Origin: Methylococcaceae bacterium
GTDB taxonomy: Bacteria; Pseudomonadota; Gammaproteobacteria; Methylococcales; Methylococcaceae
Assembly: GCA_028678445.1 (NCBI GenBank)
Contig: JAJRDJ010000216.1
Location: forward strand, 1 to 6,499
Length of the DNA stretch: 6,499 nt
Direction: 5' to 3'
The notes beneath the pieces were generated by a model, which saw only the letters and a program-made list of their open reading frames with translations, did no database searches and had not been told where the DNA came from. The stretch's first letter is position 1. Each line of letters opens with the position of its first letter. Positions 1 to 6,315 of this stretch are shown one piece after another. Made by a program: the position numbers and the translations under genes.

Positions 1-990
1 ATCGAGACGATGGAGAAAATGGTCCGCGAACTGGAGGCGCTGATCCCGCTGGCGCGCATCCGCGTTGCCCATGGCCAGATGCCGGAGCGGGAACTCGAGC
101 AGATCATGCTCGACTTCTATCACCAGCGCTTCAACGTGCTGCTCTGCACCACCATCATCGAGAGCGGTATCGACGTGCCCAGCGCCAACACCATCATCAT
201 CAACCGGGCGGATATGCTGGGCCTCTCGCAGTTACATCAGATTCGCGGCCGGGTCGGGCGCTCGCATCACCGGGCCTATGCCTATCTGATCGTGCCGCCG
301 AAAAGCCTGATGACGTCCGATGCCACCAAACGGCTGGAAGCGATCGAGGCCTCGGGCGAACTGGGTGCTGGCTTCATGCTGTCCTCTCACGACCTCGAAA
401 TACGCGGGGCCGGTGAATTGCTGGGCGACGAGCAGAGCGGCCAGATTCAGGAAATCGGCCTGAGCCTTTACACTGACTTATTGGAGCGGGCGGTCAAGGC
501 GCTGCAATCCGGCCGCCAGCCGGAACTGGACCTGTTGCCGCACGAGGCCGGTCCGGAGATCGATTTACAGAGCCCGGCGCTCATCCCGGAAACCTATATT
601 GGCGATGTCCACACCCGGCTGGTGCTCTACAAGCGGATTGCCAATGCGCGCAATGATGAAGATTTGCGGGCCCTGCAGGTGGAGATGATCGACCGCTTCG
701 GCCTCTTGCCGCCCGCCACCAAGACCCTGTTCGCCATCACCGGGCTCAAGCTGCGTGCCGAAAAGCGGGGCATCCGCAAGATTGAGGCCGGCGCGGCGGG
801 TGGGCGCCTGCTGTTCCATCCCCAACCGAACATCGACCCCCTGAAAGTGATCCAGCTCATCCAGACCCAGTCGCAAACCTTCAAGCTGGACGGTCCGGAG
901 AAACTCCGCTTTGTCCGGCCACTGGAAACACCCGAAGCGCGAGTCGAGTTTGTGGAGCAACTGGTGGAACTGCTCGGTGGCGAAGCCTGA
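1..990 (+). CDS. mfd: Transcription-repair coupling factor Mfd, C-terminal part (5' end outside window)
   Basis: Mfd is a DNA translocase that removes RNA polymerase stalled at lesions and recruits UvrA to start transcription-coupled nucleotide excision repair. The reading frame is open from base 1, so the gene begins upstream; 329 residues remain of a protein that is usually about 1,150 long. Visible parts, numbered within the fragment: the end of the second RecA-like translocase lobe, with motif V (TIIESGIDVP, about 51-60) and motif VI (QIRGRVGR, about 80-87); then the conserved segment around residues 123-143 containing DLEIRGAGELLG; then the C-terminal TRCF domain (D7) from about 190, with PETYIGDVHTRL and the DRFGLLPP motif. 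The RVGRSHH and FYHQRFNVL stretches separate Mfd from the related helicase RecG. It ends in TGA and the SRP RNA gene follows. Identification is secure. Confidence 0.97.
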   Translation: METMEKMVRELEALIPLARIRVAHGQMPERELEQIMLDFYHQRFNVLLCTTIIESGIDVPSANTIIINRADMLGLSQLHQIRGRVGRSHHRAYAYLIVPPKSLMTSDATKRLEAIEASGELGAGFMLSSHDLEIRGAGELLGDEQSGQIQEIGLSLYTDLLERAVKALQSGRQPELDLLPHEAGPEIDLQSPALIPETYIGDVHTRLVLYKRIANARNDEDLRALQVEMIDRFGLLPPATKTLFAITGLKLRAEKRGIRKIEAGAAGGRLLFHPQPNIDPLKVIQLIQTQSQTFKLDGPEKLRFVRPLETPEARVEFVEQLVELLGGEA

Positions 991-1015
991 TACGCGGCGC
1001 GAAGCAGGCTGTGTG

Positions 1016-1044
1016 TTGAATAGGTCATCCGCTTCCCGCATAAT
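1016..1044 (+). promoter_or_regulatory. Sigma-70-type promoter of the 4.5S RNA gene
   Basis: A -35 box TTGAAT (1016-1021) and a -10 box CATAAT (1039-1044) are separated by exactly 17 bases. Each matches the consensus in five of six or four of six positions. They lie in the short gap between mfd and the SRP RNA. Transcription would begin near 1051, about 40 bases before the mature RNA. This fits the known pattern in which 4.5S RNA is made as a precursor and its 5' leader is removed by RNase P. The start point is inferred. Confidence 0.6.
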
Positions 1045-1092
1045 GGCCGCTTTCGTCCCTAGCCGCTCGTGGGGATGAAGCCAGAGTTCAAT

Positions 1093-1207
1093 GGTGAGTC
1101 GCGTCGGTCCCCTCGCAACGATACGCTGCCAACCCCGCCAGGCCCGGAAGGGAGCAACGGTAACAGCGGATTCGTGTGCCGGGGTGTGGCTGGCGCGACT
1201 TGCCACC
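1093..1207 (+). ncRNA. ffs: Small bacterial signal recognition particle RNA (4.5S RNA)
   Basis: This is the RNA of the signal recognition particle, which binds Ffh and targets nascent membrane proteins to the FtsY receptor and translocon. The diagnostic apical hairpin is present: CAGGCCCGGAAGGGAGCA at 1139-1156 carries the GGAA tetraloop and the symmetric and asymmetric loops contacted by the Ffh M domain. The flanking arms CCCCTCGCAACG (about 1109-1120) and GTGCCGGGGTGTGGCTGG (1176-1193) match the conserved parts of E. coli 4.5S RNA. The outer stem closes between AGTCGCG (1097-1103) and CGCGACT (1194-1200). It may extend by GGTG/CACC to 1093 and 1207, so the exact ends are uncertain by a few bases. 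A location next to dnaX is common in proteobacteria. Confidence 0.93.
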
Positions 1208-1308
1208 CTTTCTCCCGTCATCCTGTCTGATCCCCACCTCGCGACCGAGAGGCTGTGAATAACCCTGCCGCGCCACCCGTCCAAGTTTCCCAGTTTCGCT
1301 GAGTCGCC

Positions 1309-3009
1309 ATGGCTTATCAGGCATTAGCCCGCAAGTGGCGTCCCCGGAAGTTCAGTGAGATTGTCGGCCAGGAGCATGTCGTCCGCGCACTGACCCATGC
1401 GTTGGAATTTGAACGGCTGCATCATGCCTACCTGTTCACCGGTACCCGGGGCGTCGGCAAGACCACCATTGCGCGCATTATTGCCAAGGCCATGAATTGC
1501 GAGTCGCGGCAGGGCGCCGAACCTTGCGGCGAGTGTCTGGCCTGCCGTGAGCTTGATGAAGGCCGCTTCGTCGATCTGGTGGAAGTGGATGCCGCCTCGC
1601 GCACCAAAGTCGAGGACACCCGCGAGTTGCTGGACAACGTGCTGTACGCTCCGACCCAGGGCCGCTACAAGATTTACCTCATCGACGAGGTGCACATGCT
1701 CTCTGCGCACAGTTTCAATGCGCTGCTGAAGACGCTGGAAGAGCCGCCGCCGCATGTCAAATTCCTGCTGGCGACTACCGACCCGCAGAAAATCCCGGTC
1801 ACGGTCCTGTCAAGGTGCCTGCAATTCAACCTCAAGCGGCTGACGCCGGAGCAGATACGCGGCCAGATGGAGGCGATTCTCCATAGCGAAACCGTGACGT
1901 TCGAGGCCAATGCCATCAAGTCACTGGCGCGCGCGGCCGACGGATCGCTCAGGGATGGGCTGAGCCTCATGGATCAGGCCATCGTCCATGGCGGCGGCAG
2001 CCTCGCCGAAGCCACGGTGGCCGCGATGCTGGGCACCGTGGCGCGCCGGCCGGTTTTCGAAATGCTGGAGGCCGTTCTCGATCATGATGCGGAATCGCTC
2101 CTGGCGCTTATCGAGACGATGGACGAGCACGCCCCGAATTATGCGGATGTGCTGCAGCAATGCCTCATCATTCTTCATCATGCGGCCCTCGGGCAGTGGG
2201 CGCCCGAGGCAATCCGTCGGGACGATGACGCCGTCCACATCCTTAGTATCGCGCAGCGGGTGAGCGCGGAAGATTTGCAGTTGTTCTATCAGATTGGCCT
2301 TATCGGTCAACGGGATTTGCCGCTCGCACCCGATGCGCGCAGCGGCTTTGAGATGGTCATGCTGCGGATGCTGGCCTTCCGGCCTGCTACACCCGCGGAA
2401 CATTCCGTTCAGCCGCGCCCCTTGGCGCAAGCACCTTCGCCCGCCGAGTCAAGACCGGCCAGTGGCGCCGCTAAAGCCCCGGTCTTGAGGCCCGCGGCCA
2501 TCGAGGCGTCTAGTGCTGGAGCGGCTCCCGCCATGGATTCCCCCTCACCGCCGCGCCGGCCCGTTAGTCATTCTGCCATGCCGGAGGACCGTCCAACGCC
2601 TGTCACCCTCGCAACCGCGCCCTCCGGCGATGGAAGCTGGCCCGCCCTCATTCGGGCGATGGGATTGAACGCCATGACGCGCGAGCTGGCCAATAATTGC
2701 GTGTTGGTCCGCCTGGATGACCGCGCCTGCGAACTCAGTCTTGATCCGCGCCTGAGCCATCTGCGCACCCCGCGCGCCGAAACGGCGCTGGAGAAGTCGC
2801 TACAGAGCCATTTCAACAAGCCCATCACGCTACAGATTCGCCTAGAGGCGGCACCGGAGATCGAGACCCCGGCCAGCCAGATTCAGCGTGAGAAGGATGA
2901 ACGCCAGCAGGCCGCCATCACCGAGATTGAACAGGACGAGGGCGTGCGCGCCCTTAGGGCGACGTTCGACGCCCGCATCGTACCCGGCAGTATCAAACCC
3001 CTCAATTGA
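1309..3009 (+). CDS. dnaX: DNA polymerase III subunit gamma/tau (DnaX)
   Basis: DnaX is the AAA+ motor of the clamp loader. It loads the beta sliding clamp and, in its long tau form, holds the polymerase cores and DnaB helicase together at the fork. In order: Walker A GTRGVGKT (45-52); a zinc-binding module with Cys64, Cys73, Cys76 and Cys79; Walker B LIDEVH (124-129); sensor 1 region ATTDPQK (155-161); the SRC motif (168-170); sensor 2 around Arg215 (GSLRDGLS); the collar domain to about 355; a Pro/Ala-rich linker (about 360-440); and a C-terminal polymerase-binding domain (about 440-566) ending in VPGSIKP. At 566 residues it is somewhat shorter than E. coli tau (643). The start is fixed by an in-frame TGA nine bases upstream (1300-1302), although the Shine-Dalgarno sequence is weak. 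I see no A-rich slippery heptamer in the linker, so a short gamma form made by frameshifting as in E. coli is not supported. Confidence 0.97.
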   Translation: MAYQALARKWRPRKFSEIVGQEHVVRALTHALEFERLHHAYLFTGTRGVGKTTIARIIAKAMNCESRQGAEPCGECLACRELDEGRFVDLVEVDAASRTKVEDTRELLDNVLYAPTQGRYKIYLIDEVHMLSAHSFNALLKTLEEPPPHVKFLLATTDPQKIPVTVLSRCLQFNLKRLTPEQIRGQMEAILHSETVTFEANAIKSLARAADGSLRDGLSLMDQAIVHGGGSLAEATVAAMLGTVARRPVFEMLEAVLDHDAESLLALIETMDEHAPNYADVLQQCLIILHHAALGQWAPEAIRRDDDAVHILSIAQRVSAEDLQLFYQIGLIGQRDLPLAPDARSGFEMVMLRMLAFRPATPAEHSVQPRPLAQAPSPAESRPASGAAKAPVLRPAAIEASSAGAAPAMDSPSPPRRPVSHSAMPEDRPTPVTLATAPSGDGSWPALIRAMGLNAMTRELANNCVLVRLDDRACELSLDPRLSHLRTPRAETALEKSLQSHFNKPITLQIRLEAAPEIETPASQIQREKDERQQAAITEIEQDEGVRALRATFDARIVPGSIKPLN

Positions 3010-3038
3010 CGATTCAGCGTATTTGGAGAACAAAGACC

Positions 3039-3362
3039 ATGAAGAATCCCCTGGCCGGCCTGATGCAACAGGCGCAGAAGATGCAGGAAAACCTGAAGCA
3101 GGTGCAGGACGAGATTGCCGCCGCGCAGATTCAGGGTGAGTCAGGCGCCGGCCTGGTCAGGATCACCATGAACGGCAAACGGCAGGTACAGAAGGTGGTG
3201 ATCGATGACAGCCTGCTCAAGGAAGAGCGTGACATGCTGGAAGATTTGATCGCGGCAGCCTTCAACGATGCGGTCAAAAAAGTCAGCGCACTCAAGCAGG
3301 AGAAGATGGCCGGGCTGACCGGCGGTATCGAGCTGCCAGCCGGGTTCAAGCTGCCTTTCTGA
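3039..3362 (+). CDS. ybaB: YbaB/EbfC family nucleoid-associated protein
   Basis: Members of this family are small dimeric DNA-binding proteins that coat the nucleoid; they are almost always encoded between dnaX and recR, as here. The predicted product has 107 residues, close to E. coli YbaB (109). It has the N-terminal helix with LMQQAQKMQENL (8-19), the core GESGAGLVRITMNG (33-46), the acidic EERDMLEDLIAAAFNDA helix (62-78) and the family ending LPAGFKLPF. I chose ATG 3039 because GGAGA (3025-3029) sits at a good distance and the protein then begins at the family's usual position. An in-frame TTG at 3006, overlapping the dnaX stop, would add 11 residues not expected in this family. It starts 29 bases after dnaX and is presumably co-transcribed with it. 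Confidence 0.95.
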   Translation: MKNPLAGLMQQAQKMQENLKQVQDEIAAAQIQGESGAGLVRITMNGKRQVQKVVIDDSLLKEERDMLEDLIAAAFNDAVKKVSALKQEKMAGLTGGIELPAGFKLPF

Positions 3363-3384
3363 TCGTTCAGAGAAGGAGCGCTTC

Positions 3385-3981
3385 ATGCAGCAGACCGGCG
3401 CCCTGGCCCAGTTGATGCGGGCCTTGCGCTGCCTGCCGGGTATCGGCCCCAAGTCCGCGCAACGGATGACGTTTCACCTCCTGCAGCGCGACCGGGAAGG
3501 TGCCCGGCAGCTCGCCGAGTCACTGCTCCAGGCCCTGGATAAGATCGGCCATTGCCGCCAGTGCCGCACCCTGACCGAGGGGGAGGTGTGCGCGGTCTGT
3601 GCCAGCCCGCGCCGGGAAAGATCCCTGCTATGTGTGGTGGAGACGCCCGCCGAGGTATTTGCGATTGATCAGGTGACGGGCTACCAGGGCGTTTTTTTTG
3701 TCCTCAACGGCCGGCTTTCGCCCCTGGACGGCATCGGCCCCGCCGAATTGCGGCTGGATCTCCTCGAACATCGCCTGCAATCCGGCGAGGTGAGCGAAAT
3801 TATCCTGGCCACCAACACCACGGTGGAGGGCGAGGCCACCGCGCATTACATACACGAAATGGCGCGCCGGCATGCGATCACCACCTCGCGCCTGGCCTAC
3901 GGCATGCCGCTGGGCGGCGAGCTGGAATATATCGACGGCGCCACCTTGTCGCATGCGTTCAACGGGCGGAAAACTTTCTAG
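3385..3981 (+). CDS. recR: Recombination mediator protein RecR
   Basis: RecR works with RecO (and RecF) to load RecA onto SSB-coated single-stranded DNA at gaps, in the RecFOR pathway. The 198-residue length is normal for the family. In order: helix-hairpin-helix DNA-binding segment LPGIGPKSAQR (17-27); a C4 zinc finger with Cys57, Cys60, Cys69 and Cys72; a Toprim domain from about 80, with the VVETPAE strand (84-90), LNGRLSPLDGIGP (107-119) and NTTVEGEATA (144-153); and the C-terminal Walker B-like/ring-forming segment RLAYGMPLGGELEYID (169-184). A strong ribosome binding site AAGGAG (3373-3378) precedes ATG 3385, 22 bases after ybaB, so these genes probably share a transcript. A run of eight T (3692-3699) lies inside the Toprim coding region and is unusual for this GC-rich gene. 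Confidence 0.97.
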   Translation: MQQTGALAQLMRALRCLPGIGPKSAQRMTFHLLQRDREGARQLAESLLQALDKIGHCRQCRTLTEGEVCAVCASPRRERSLLCVVETPAEVFAIDQVTGYQGVFFVLNGRLSPLDGIGPAELRLDLLEHRLQSGEVSEIILATNTTVEGEATAHYIHEMARRHAITTSRLAYGMPLGGELEYIDGATLSHAFNGRKTF

Positions 3982-4037
3982 TCAAGCGGGGTGTTCGCCG
4001 GTCGAGCGGGTACCCGACTCATATCAGCGAGGTCACG

Positions 4038-4382
4038 ATGACAGAGTGTCTCTTTTGCAGAATGGTGGCCGGCGAAATCAAGCCGGATGTGGTATACGAA
4101 ACCGAGTCCGTACTTGCCTTCCGTGATATCCGGCCGCAGGCCAGGGTGCATGTGCTGGTGATTCCAAAGCGCCATATTCCGACACTGGATGATTTTCCCG
4201 AGGACGAACCGGAACTGGCCGGCCAATTGTTCAGCGCGGTACAGGAAGTGGCGCGGCGGGAAGGGCTCGCGAGCGGCGGCTACCGCACAGTCATCAATTG
4301 CCGCGGCGATGGCGGGCAGGAGGTGTACCACCTGCATCTGCATGTGCTCGGTGGACGACGGCTGACCTGGCCACCCGGCTGA
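4038..4382 (+). CDS. hinT: HinT-like histidine triad (HIT) nucleotide hydrolase
   Basis: HinT-type proteins are small dimeric enzymes that hydrolyse purine nucleoside phosphoramidates, including adenylates attached through a P-N bond; the natural substrate is often unclear. The 114-residue product shows the defining triad H-x-H-x-H as YHLHLHVLGG (97-106, His98, His100, His102), preceded by the conserved GGQEV. Other family features are FRDIRPQARVHVLVIPKRH (28-46) and the C-terminal WPPG. Cys4 and Cys7 with His46 resemble the structural zinc site found in some HIT proteins; E. coli HinT lacks these cysteines. GAGG (4029-4032) lies five bases before the ATG. It follows recR by 56 bases and may be read from the same transcript. 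The family is certain; the symbol is by similarity. Confidence 0.93.
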   Translation: MTECLFCRMVAGEIKPDVVYETESVLAFRDIRPQARVHVLVIPKRHIPTLDDFPEDEPELAGQLFSAVQEVARREGLASGGYRTVINCRGDGGQEVYHLHLHVLGGRRLTWPPG

Positions 4383-4405
4383 TCGACAGTCATCGAGGAT
4401 TTACG

Positions 4406-4455
4406 CAACAAGCGGTTTCCGCCTGTTGATACCCCCGACGCTTGGCCGAGGGGGT
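4406..4455. terminator. Two hairpins between convergent genes, possible bidirectional terminator
   Basis: The first hairpin pairs CAACAAGCGG (4406-4415) with CCGCCTGTTG (4419-4428). It has nine base pairs, one A/C mismatch and a TTT loop. The second pairs ACCCCC (4431-4436) with GGGGGT (4450-4455) across 13 bases. They lie between the + strand HIT gene and the stop of the convergent minus-strand gene, where transcription from both sides should end. No T-tract follows on either strand, so a classical intrinsic terminator is not proven. Confidence 0.35.
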
Positions 4456-4465
4456 TCGCGTTCGA

Positions 4466-4930
4466 TCAATTGGGTTCCGGGTTAAAATCAACACCCAGAA
4501 TGCTCCAGCTTGCCGGGTCAGCCTGATCCTCGCCCGTCATACGGACGGTGCAGGCATACAACTTTTCCAGTTGGCCTTTTTCGGGATCGACCAGGCGTAC
4601 GCGGGACCGGATCAGATACTGACGGTTGCCCAATGCCCAGGTTTCATAGTTGCCGTCCAGGAATTCGGCATTATCATCGAGATCGCCTTCCTTTTTGACG
4701 GCATCACGACAGTTCAGCAGGGCATAGCCGGTGCGCTCGGTTTTCTCATCCAGCTTCCCAAGTGGCTCGTTTTCCTCGATCGGCTTCTCGAAGAAGAGGT
4801 CCGACTTCAACACGCCCATGACCAGCGGCATAATGGCTTTTTCCTGAAGCACGTAGAGCGCGCCGATAAAAAGGAGCAGGTAAATTATGGAGAACTTGCT
4901 CCGGATCATTTTTGTTATGAAGTCTTTCAT
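4466..4930 (-). CDS. Hypothetical protein with one N-terminal membrane segment
   Basis: I do not recognise this 154-residue protein. It begins with a basic stretch (MKDFITKMIRSK), then one hydrophobic segment at about 13-28 (IIYLLLFIGALYVL), then a mildly hydrophobic stretch to about 41. It therefore resembles a single-pass inner-membrane protein or uncleaved signal anchor, with the remaining 110 residues probably periplasmic. That domain is polar and charged, has two cysteines (Cys74, Cys127), and shows an alternating pattern (NRQYLIRSRVRLVDP, 102-116; ASWSILGVDF, 140-149) that suggests beta strands. On the minus strand TAAGG stands about eight bases before the ATG, which supports this start and this strand over the long antisense frame. 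The DNA looks less GC-rich than the neighbouring genes. It is convergent with the HIT gene and divergent from the nucleotidase gene. Function unknown. Confidence 0.8.
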   Translation of the reverse strand: MKDFITKMIRSKFSIIYLLLFIGALYVLQEKAIMPLVMGVLKSDLFFEKPIEENEPLGKLDEKTERTGYALLNCRDAVKKEGDLDDNAEFLDGNYETWALGNRQYLIRSRVRLVDPEKGQLEKLYACTVRMTGEDQADPASWSILGVDFNPEPN

Positions 4931-5021
4931 CGTGATGCCTTAGTTGTGTTGTTCGTGTCGGGGGAACTGGAGTTTCAAATCAACGCGCCGATTTTCGGAT
5001 ACCAGCGCACGAATGTACACC

Positions 5022-5051
5022 ATAAGAAACGGTATACAGGCTTTCTGACAA
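5022..5051 (-). promoter_or_regulatory. Candidate promoter for the minus-strand membrane-protein gene
   Basis: Read on the minus strand, TTGTCA (5051-5046) and TCTTAT (5027-5022) are separated by 18 bases. They match the sigma-70 consensus at five and four of six positions. The transcript would start near 5015 and have a leader of about 85 bases. The -10 match is modest, and other hexamer pairs in this AT-richer gap are possible. I found no convincing promoter on the + strand for the nucleotidase gene. Confidence 0.3.
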
Positions 5052-5130
5052 GGCGCAACCGTATTGGTTTCTTGGCTTCCCCCTTCTTGTGGGGGGCAGG
5101 GATACGGGCAATAGCCCATGAGGTGGATGA

Positions 5131-6036
5131 ATGACGGCTGAAAAAAAACTGGTCGTGGCGATATCGTCGCGCGCCCTCTTCGATCTGGACGAATCCCACC
5201 GCATTTTCGAGGAACACGGCAAGGAAGCGTTTTGCCTGTATCAAATCGAACACGAGGAGGAACTCCTGCAGCCCGGGGTGGCTTACAACCTGGTCAGTAA
5301 GCTATTGGCCATCAATGAGCTCCTGGGGCAACCCACTGTGGAGGTGATTCTGCTCTCCCGCAATAGCGCCGACACGGGACTGCGGGTCTTTAATTCCATC
5401 CAGCATCACGGACTGGCCATTTCGCGCGCCGCTTTCACCAGCGGCGGTTCGCCATTCAGCTATATTGCGGCCTTCGGCGCTGACCTGTTTCTGTCATCCG
5501 ATGCGGGAGATGTCAGGAAGGCCCTCGCGGCGGGACACGCGGCGGCGACGATTCTCGCGTCAAACAGGCCGTCCAGCGAATCGAACCAGTTGCGGATCGC
5601 CTTCGACGGCGATGCGGTGCTGTTTTCCGATGAATCGGAGCGGATTTACCGGGAACAGGGTCTGGAAGCCTTCACCCAATACGAAACCGCGGCGGCGCGC
5701 CGGCCGTTGACGGGCGGTCCCTTCAAGGCGTTCCTTGACACCCTGCACCGCATCCAGACCCTGTTTGGCACGGATGAAGCGCCGATCCGCACCGCGCTGG
5801 TCACCGCCCGGGCCGCCCCCGCGCATGAGCGGGTGGTCAGGACCCTCAGAGCCTGGAACATCCGCATCGACGAGGCCATTTTTCTCGGCGGCATGGCCAA
5901 AGGCCCCTTCCTGCGCGCCTTTGGCGCGGACATATTTTTCGATGATCAGCAGGGCCATTGCGATTCTGCCAGTCAACATGTCGCGACCGGCCATGTGCCC
6001 CATGGAGTGGCCAACGTGGAACAGCCTTCAGGCTGA
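5131..6036 (+). CDS. Cytosolic 5'-nucleotidase, cN-I type (HAD fold)
   Basis: The 301-residue product follows the sequence of animal cytosolic 5'-nucleotidase IA (NT5C1A), an enzyme that dephosphorylates AMP and other nucleoside monophosphates, and belongs to the bacterial-eukaryotic 5-nucleotidase family (Pfam PF06189 from memory). Shared segments are AISSRALFDLDE (10-21), YQIEHE (37-42), a middle region with FGADLFLSSDA (115-125), the catalytic motif AFDGDAVLFSDESER (157-171) with nucleophile and acid Asp159 and Asp161, motif II VTAR (224-227), and motif III with GMAKGPF (254-260) and FFDDQ (269-273). There is no signal peptide, consistent with a cytoplasmic enzyme in nucleotide salvage. 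The start is fixed by an in-frame TGA directly before ATG 5131, with GAGGTGG (about 5120-5126) as ribosome binding site. Small hairpins GGGC-AATA-GCCC (5106-5117) and CCCCC/GGGGG (5079-5095) lie in the leader. Substrate preference cannot be read from the sequence. Confidence 0.9.
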   Translation: MTAEKKLVVAISSRALFDLDESHRIFEEHGKEAFCLYQIEHEEELLQPGVAYNLVSKLLAINELLGQPTVEVILLSRNSADTGLRVFNSIQHHGLAISRAAFTSGGSPFSYIAAFGADLFLSSDAGDVRKALAAGHAAATILASNRPSSESNQLRIAFDGDAVLFSDESERIYREQGLEAFTQYETAAARRPLTGGPFKAFLDTLHRIQTLFGTDEAPIRTALVTARAAPAHERVVRTLRAWNIRIDEAIFLGGMAKGPFLRAFGADIFFDDQQGHCDSASQHVATGHVPHGVANVEQPSG

Positions 6037-6077
6037 GGCCCCGGCACCAGTGAACCAAGGATTCATGACCCCCGACA

Positions 6078-6260
6078 TACGAGCATCAGGGCCGTCGTGG
6101 GAAAGCCCGATTCTGCTGCACCGGCAAGGCGCAAGGCTTCGGGCCGAATGCCGGCGGTGAGATTCCTGCCGTCGCCCCTGCCTGCCCAGCCGGCGGCCAG
6201 GGCGATTGCCGCCGGCGCGGCACTCATAGATGCCACCACGTGCCCCTCGCCCTGTAAGAG
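6078..6260 (-). pseudogene. Probable relic of a UgpC/MalK-type sugar ABC transporter ATPase
   Basis: On the minus strand, one frame encodes pieces resembling the region just after the ATPase domain of sugar-transporter ATPases. LLQG is followed, 36 residues on, by NLTAGIRPEALRLAG and then AAESGFP. In E. coli UgpC, as I recall it, LLTG is followed 37 residues on by MTLGIRPEHI and then QAEGGVP; GW and GR in between also fit. The GIRPE motif is characteristic of this family. The frame opens only at 6314 and stops at 6063, and I see neither the Walker motifs nor the rest of the C-terminal domain. If homologous, it is therefore a fragment of about 180 bases of a lost gene. The comparison is from memory and the segment is short, so chance similarity remains possible. 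Confidence 0.45.
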
Positions 6261-6286
6261 GGTGTCGCAAATGGGTCGATACCCTC
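6258..6286 (+). promoter_or_regulatory. Strong hairpin in the leader of the dehydrogenase gene
   Basis: GAGGGTGTCG (6258-6267) pairs with CGATACCCTC (6277-6286) over ten base pairs, one of them a G-U wobble, closing a nine-base loop CAAATGGGT. It ends 20 bases before the ribosome binding site of the next gene and has no T-tract on either strand. It could be a structured leader element or a remnant terminator. I do not recognise a known riboswitch in it. Confidence 0.45.
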
Positions 6287-6315
6287 CATAGAGTCGAGGT
6301 GACGGAAGGAGCATA

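Noticed and set aside
565..1284. Minus-strand open frame of 239 codons opposite mfd and the 4.5S RNA
   Set aside because: It covers the antisense of a certain mfd coding region and of the SRP RNA. Long antisense frames are expected in GC-rich DNA.
3006..3038. Upstream in-frame TTG start for ybaB overlapping the dnaX stop
   Set aside because: ATG 3039 has a well-placed GGAGA and gives the usual family length and N-terminus.
5079..5095. CCCCC/GGGGG hairpin upstream of the nucleotidase gene as a terminator
   Set aside because: No T-tract follows, and no gene ends nearby on either strand that it could terminate.
4442..5134. Long + strand open frame of 230 codons antisense to the minus-strand membrane-protein gene
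   Set aside because: It has no good ribosome binding site, crosses the hairpin and intergenic region, and its product shows no coherent domain. The opposite strand has a ribosome binding site, a membrane segment and natural gene boundaries.
6110..6250. Possible cobalamin riboswitch, because GGTGAGATTCC (6156-6166) resembles part of its conserved core
   Set aside because: The other conserved boxes are missing or wrongly spaced, and the neighbouring gene is not a B12 gene. The same bases are better explained by the minus-strand GIRPE-containing frame.
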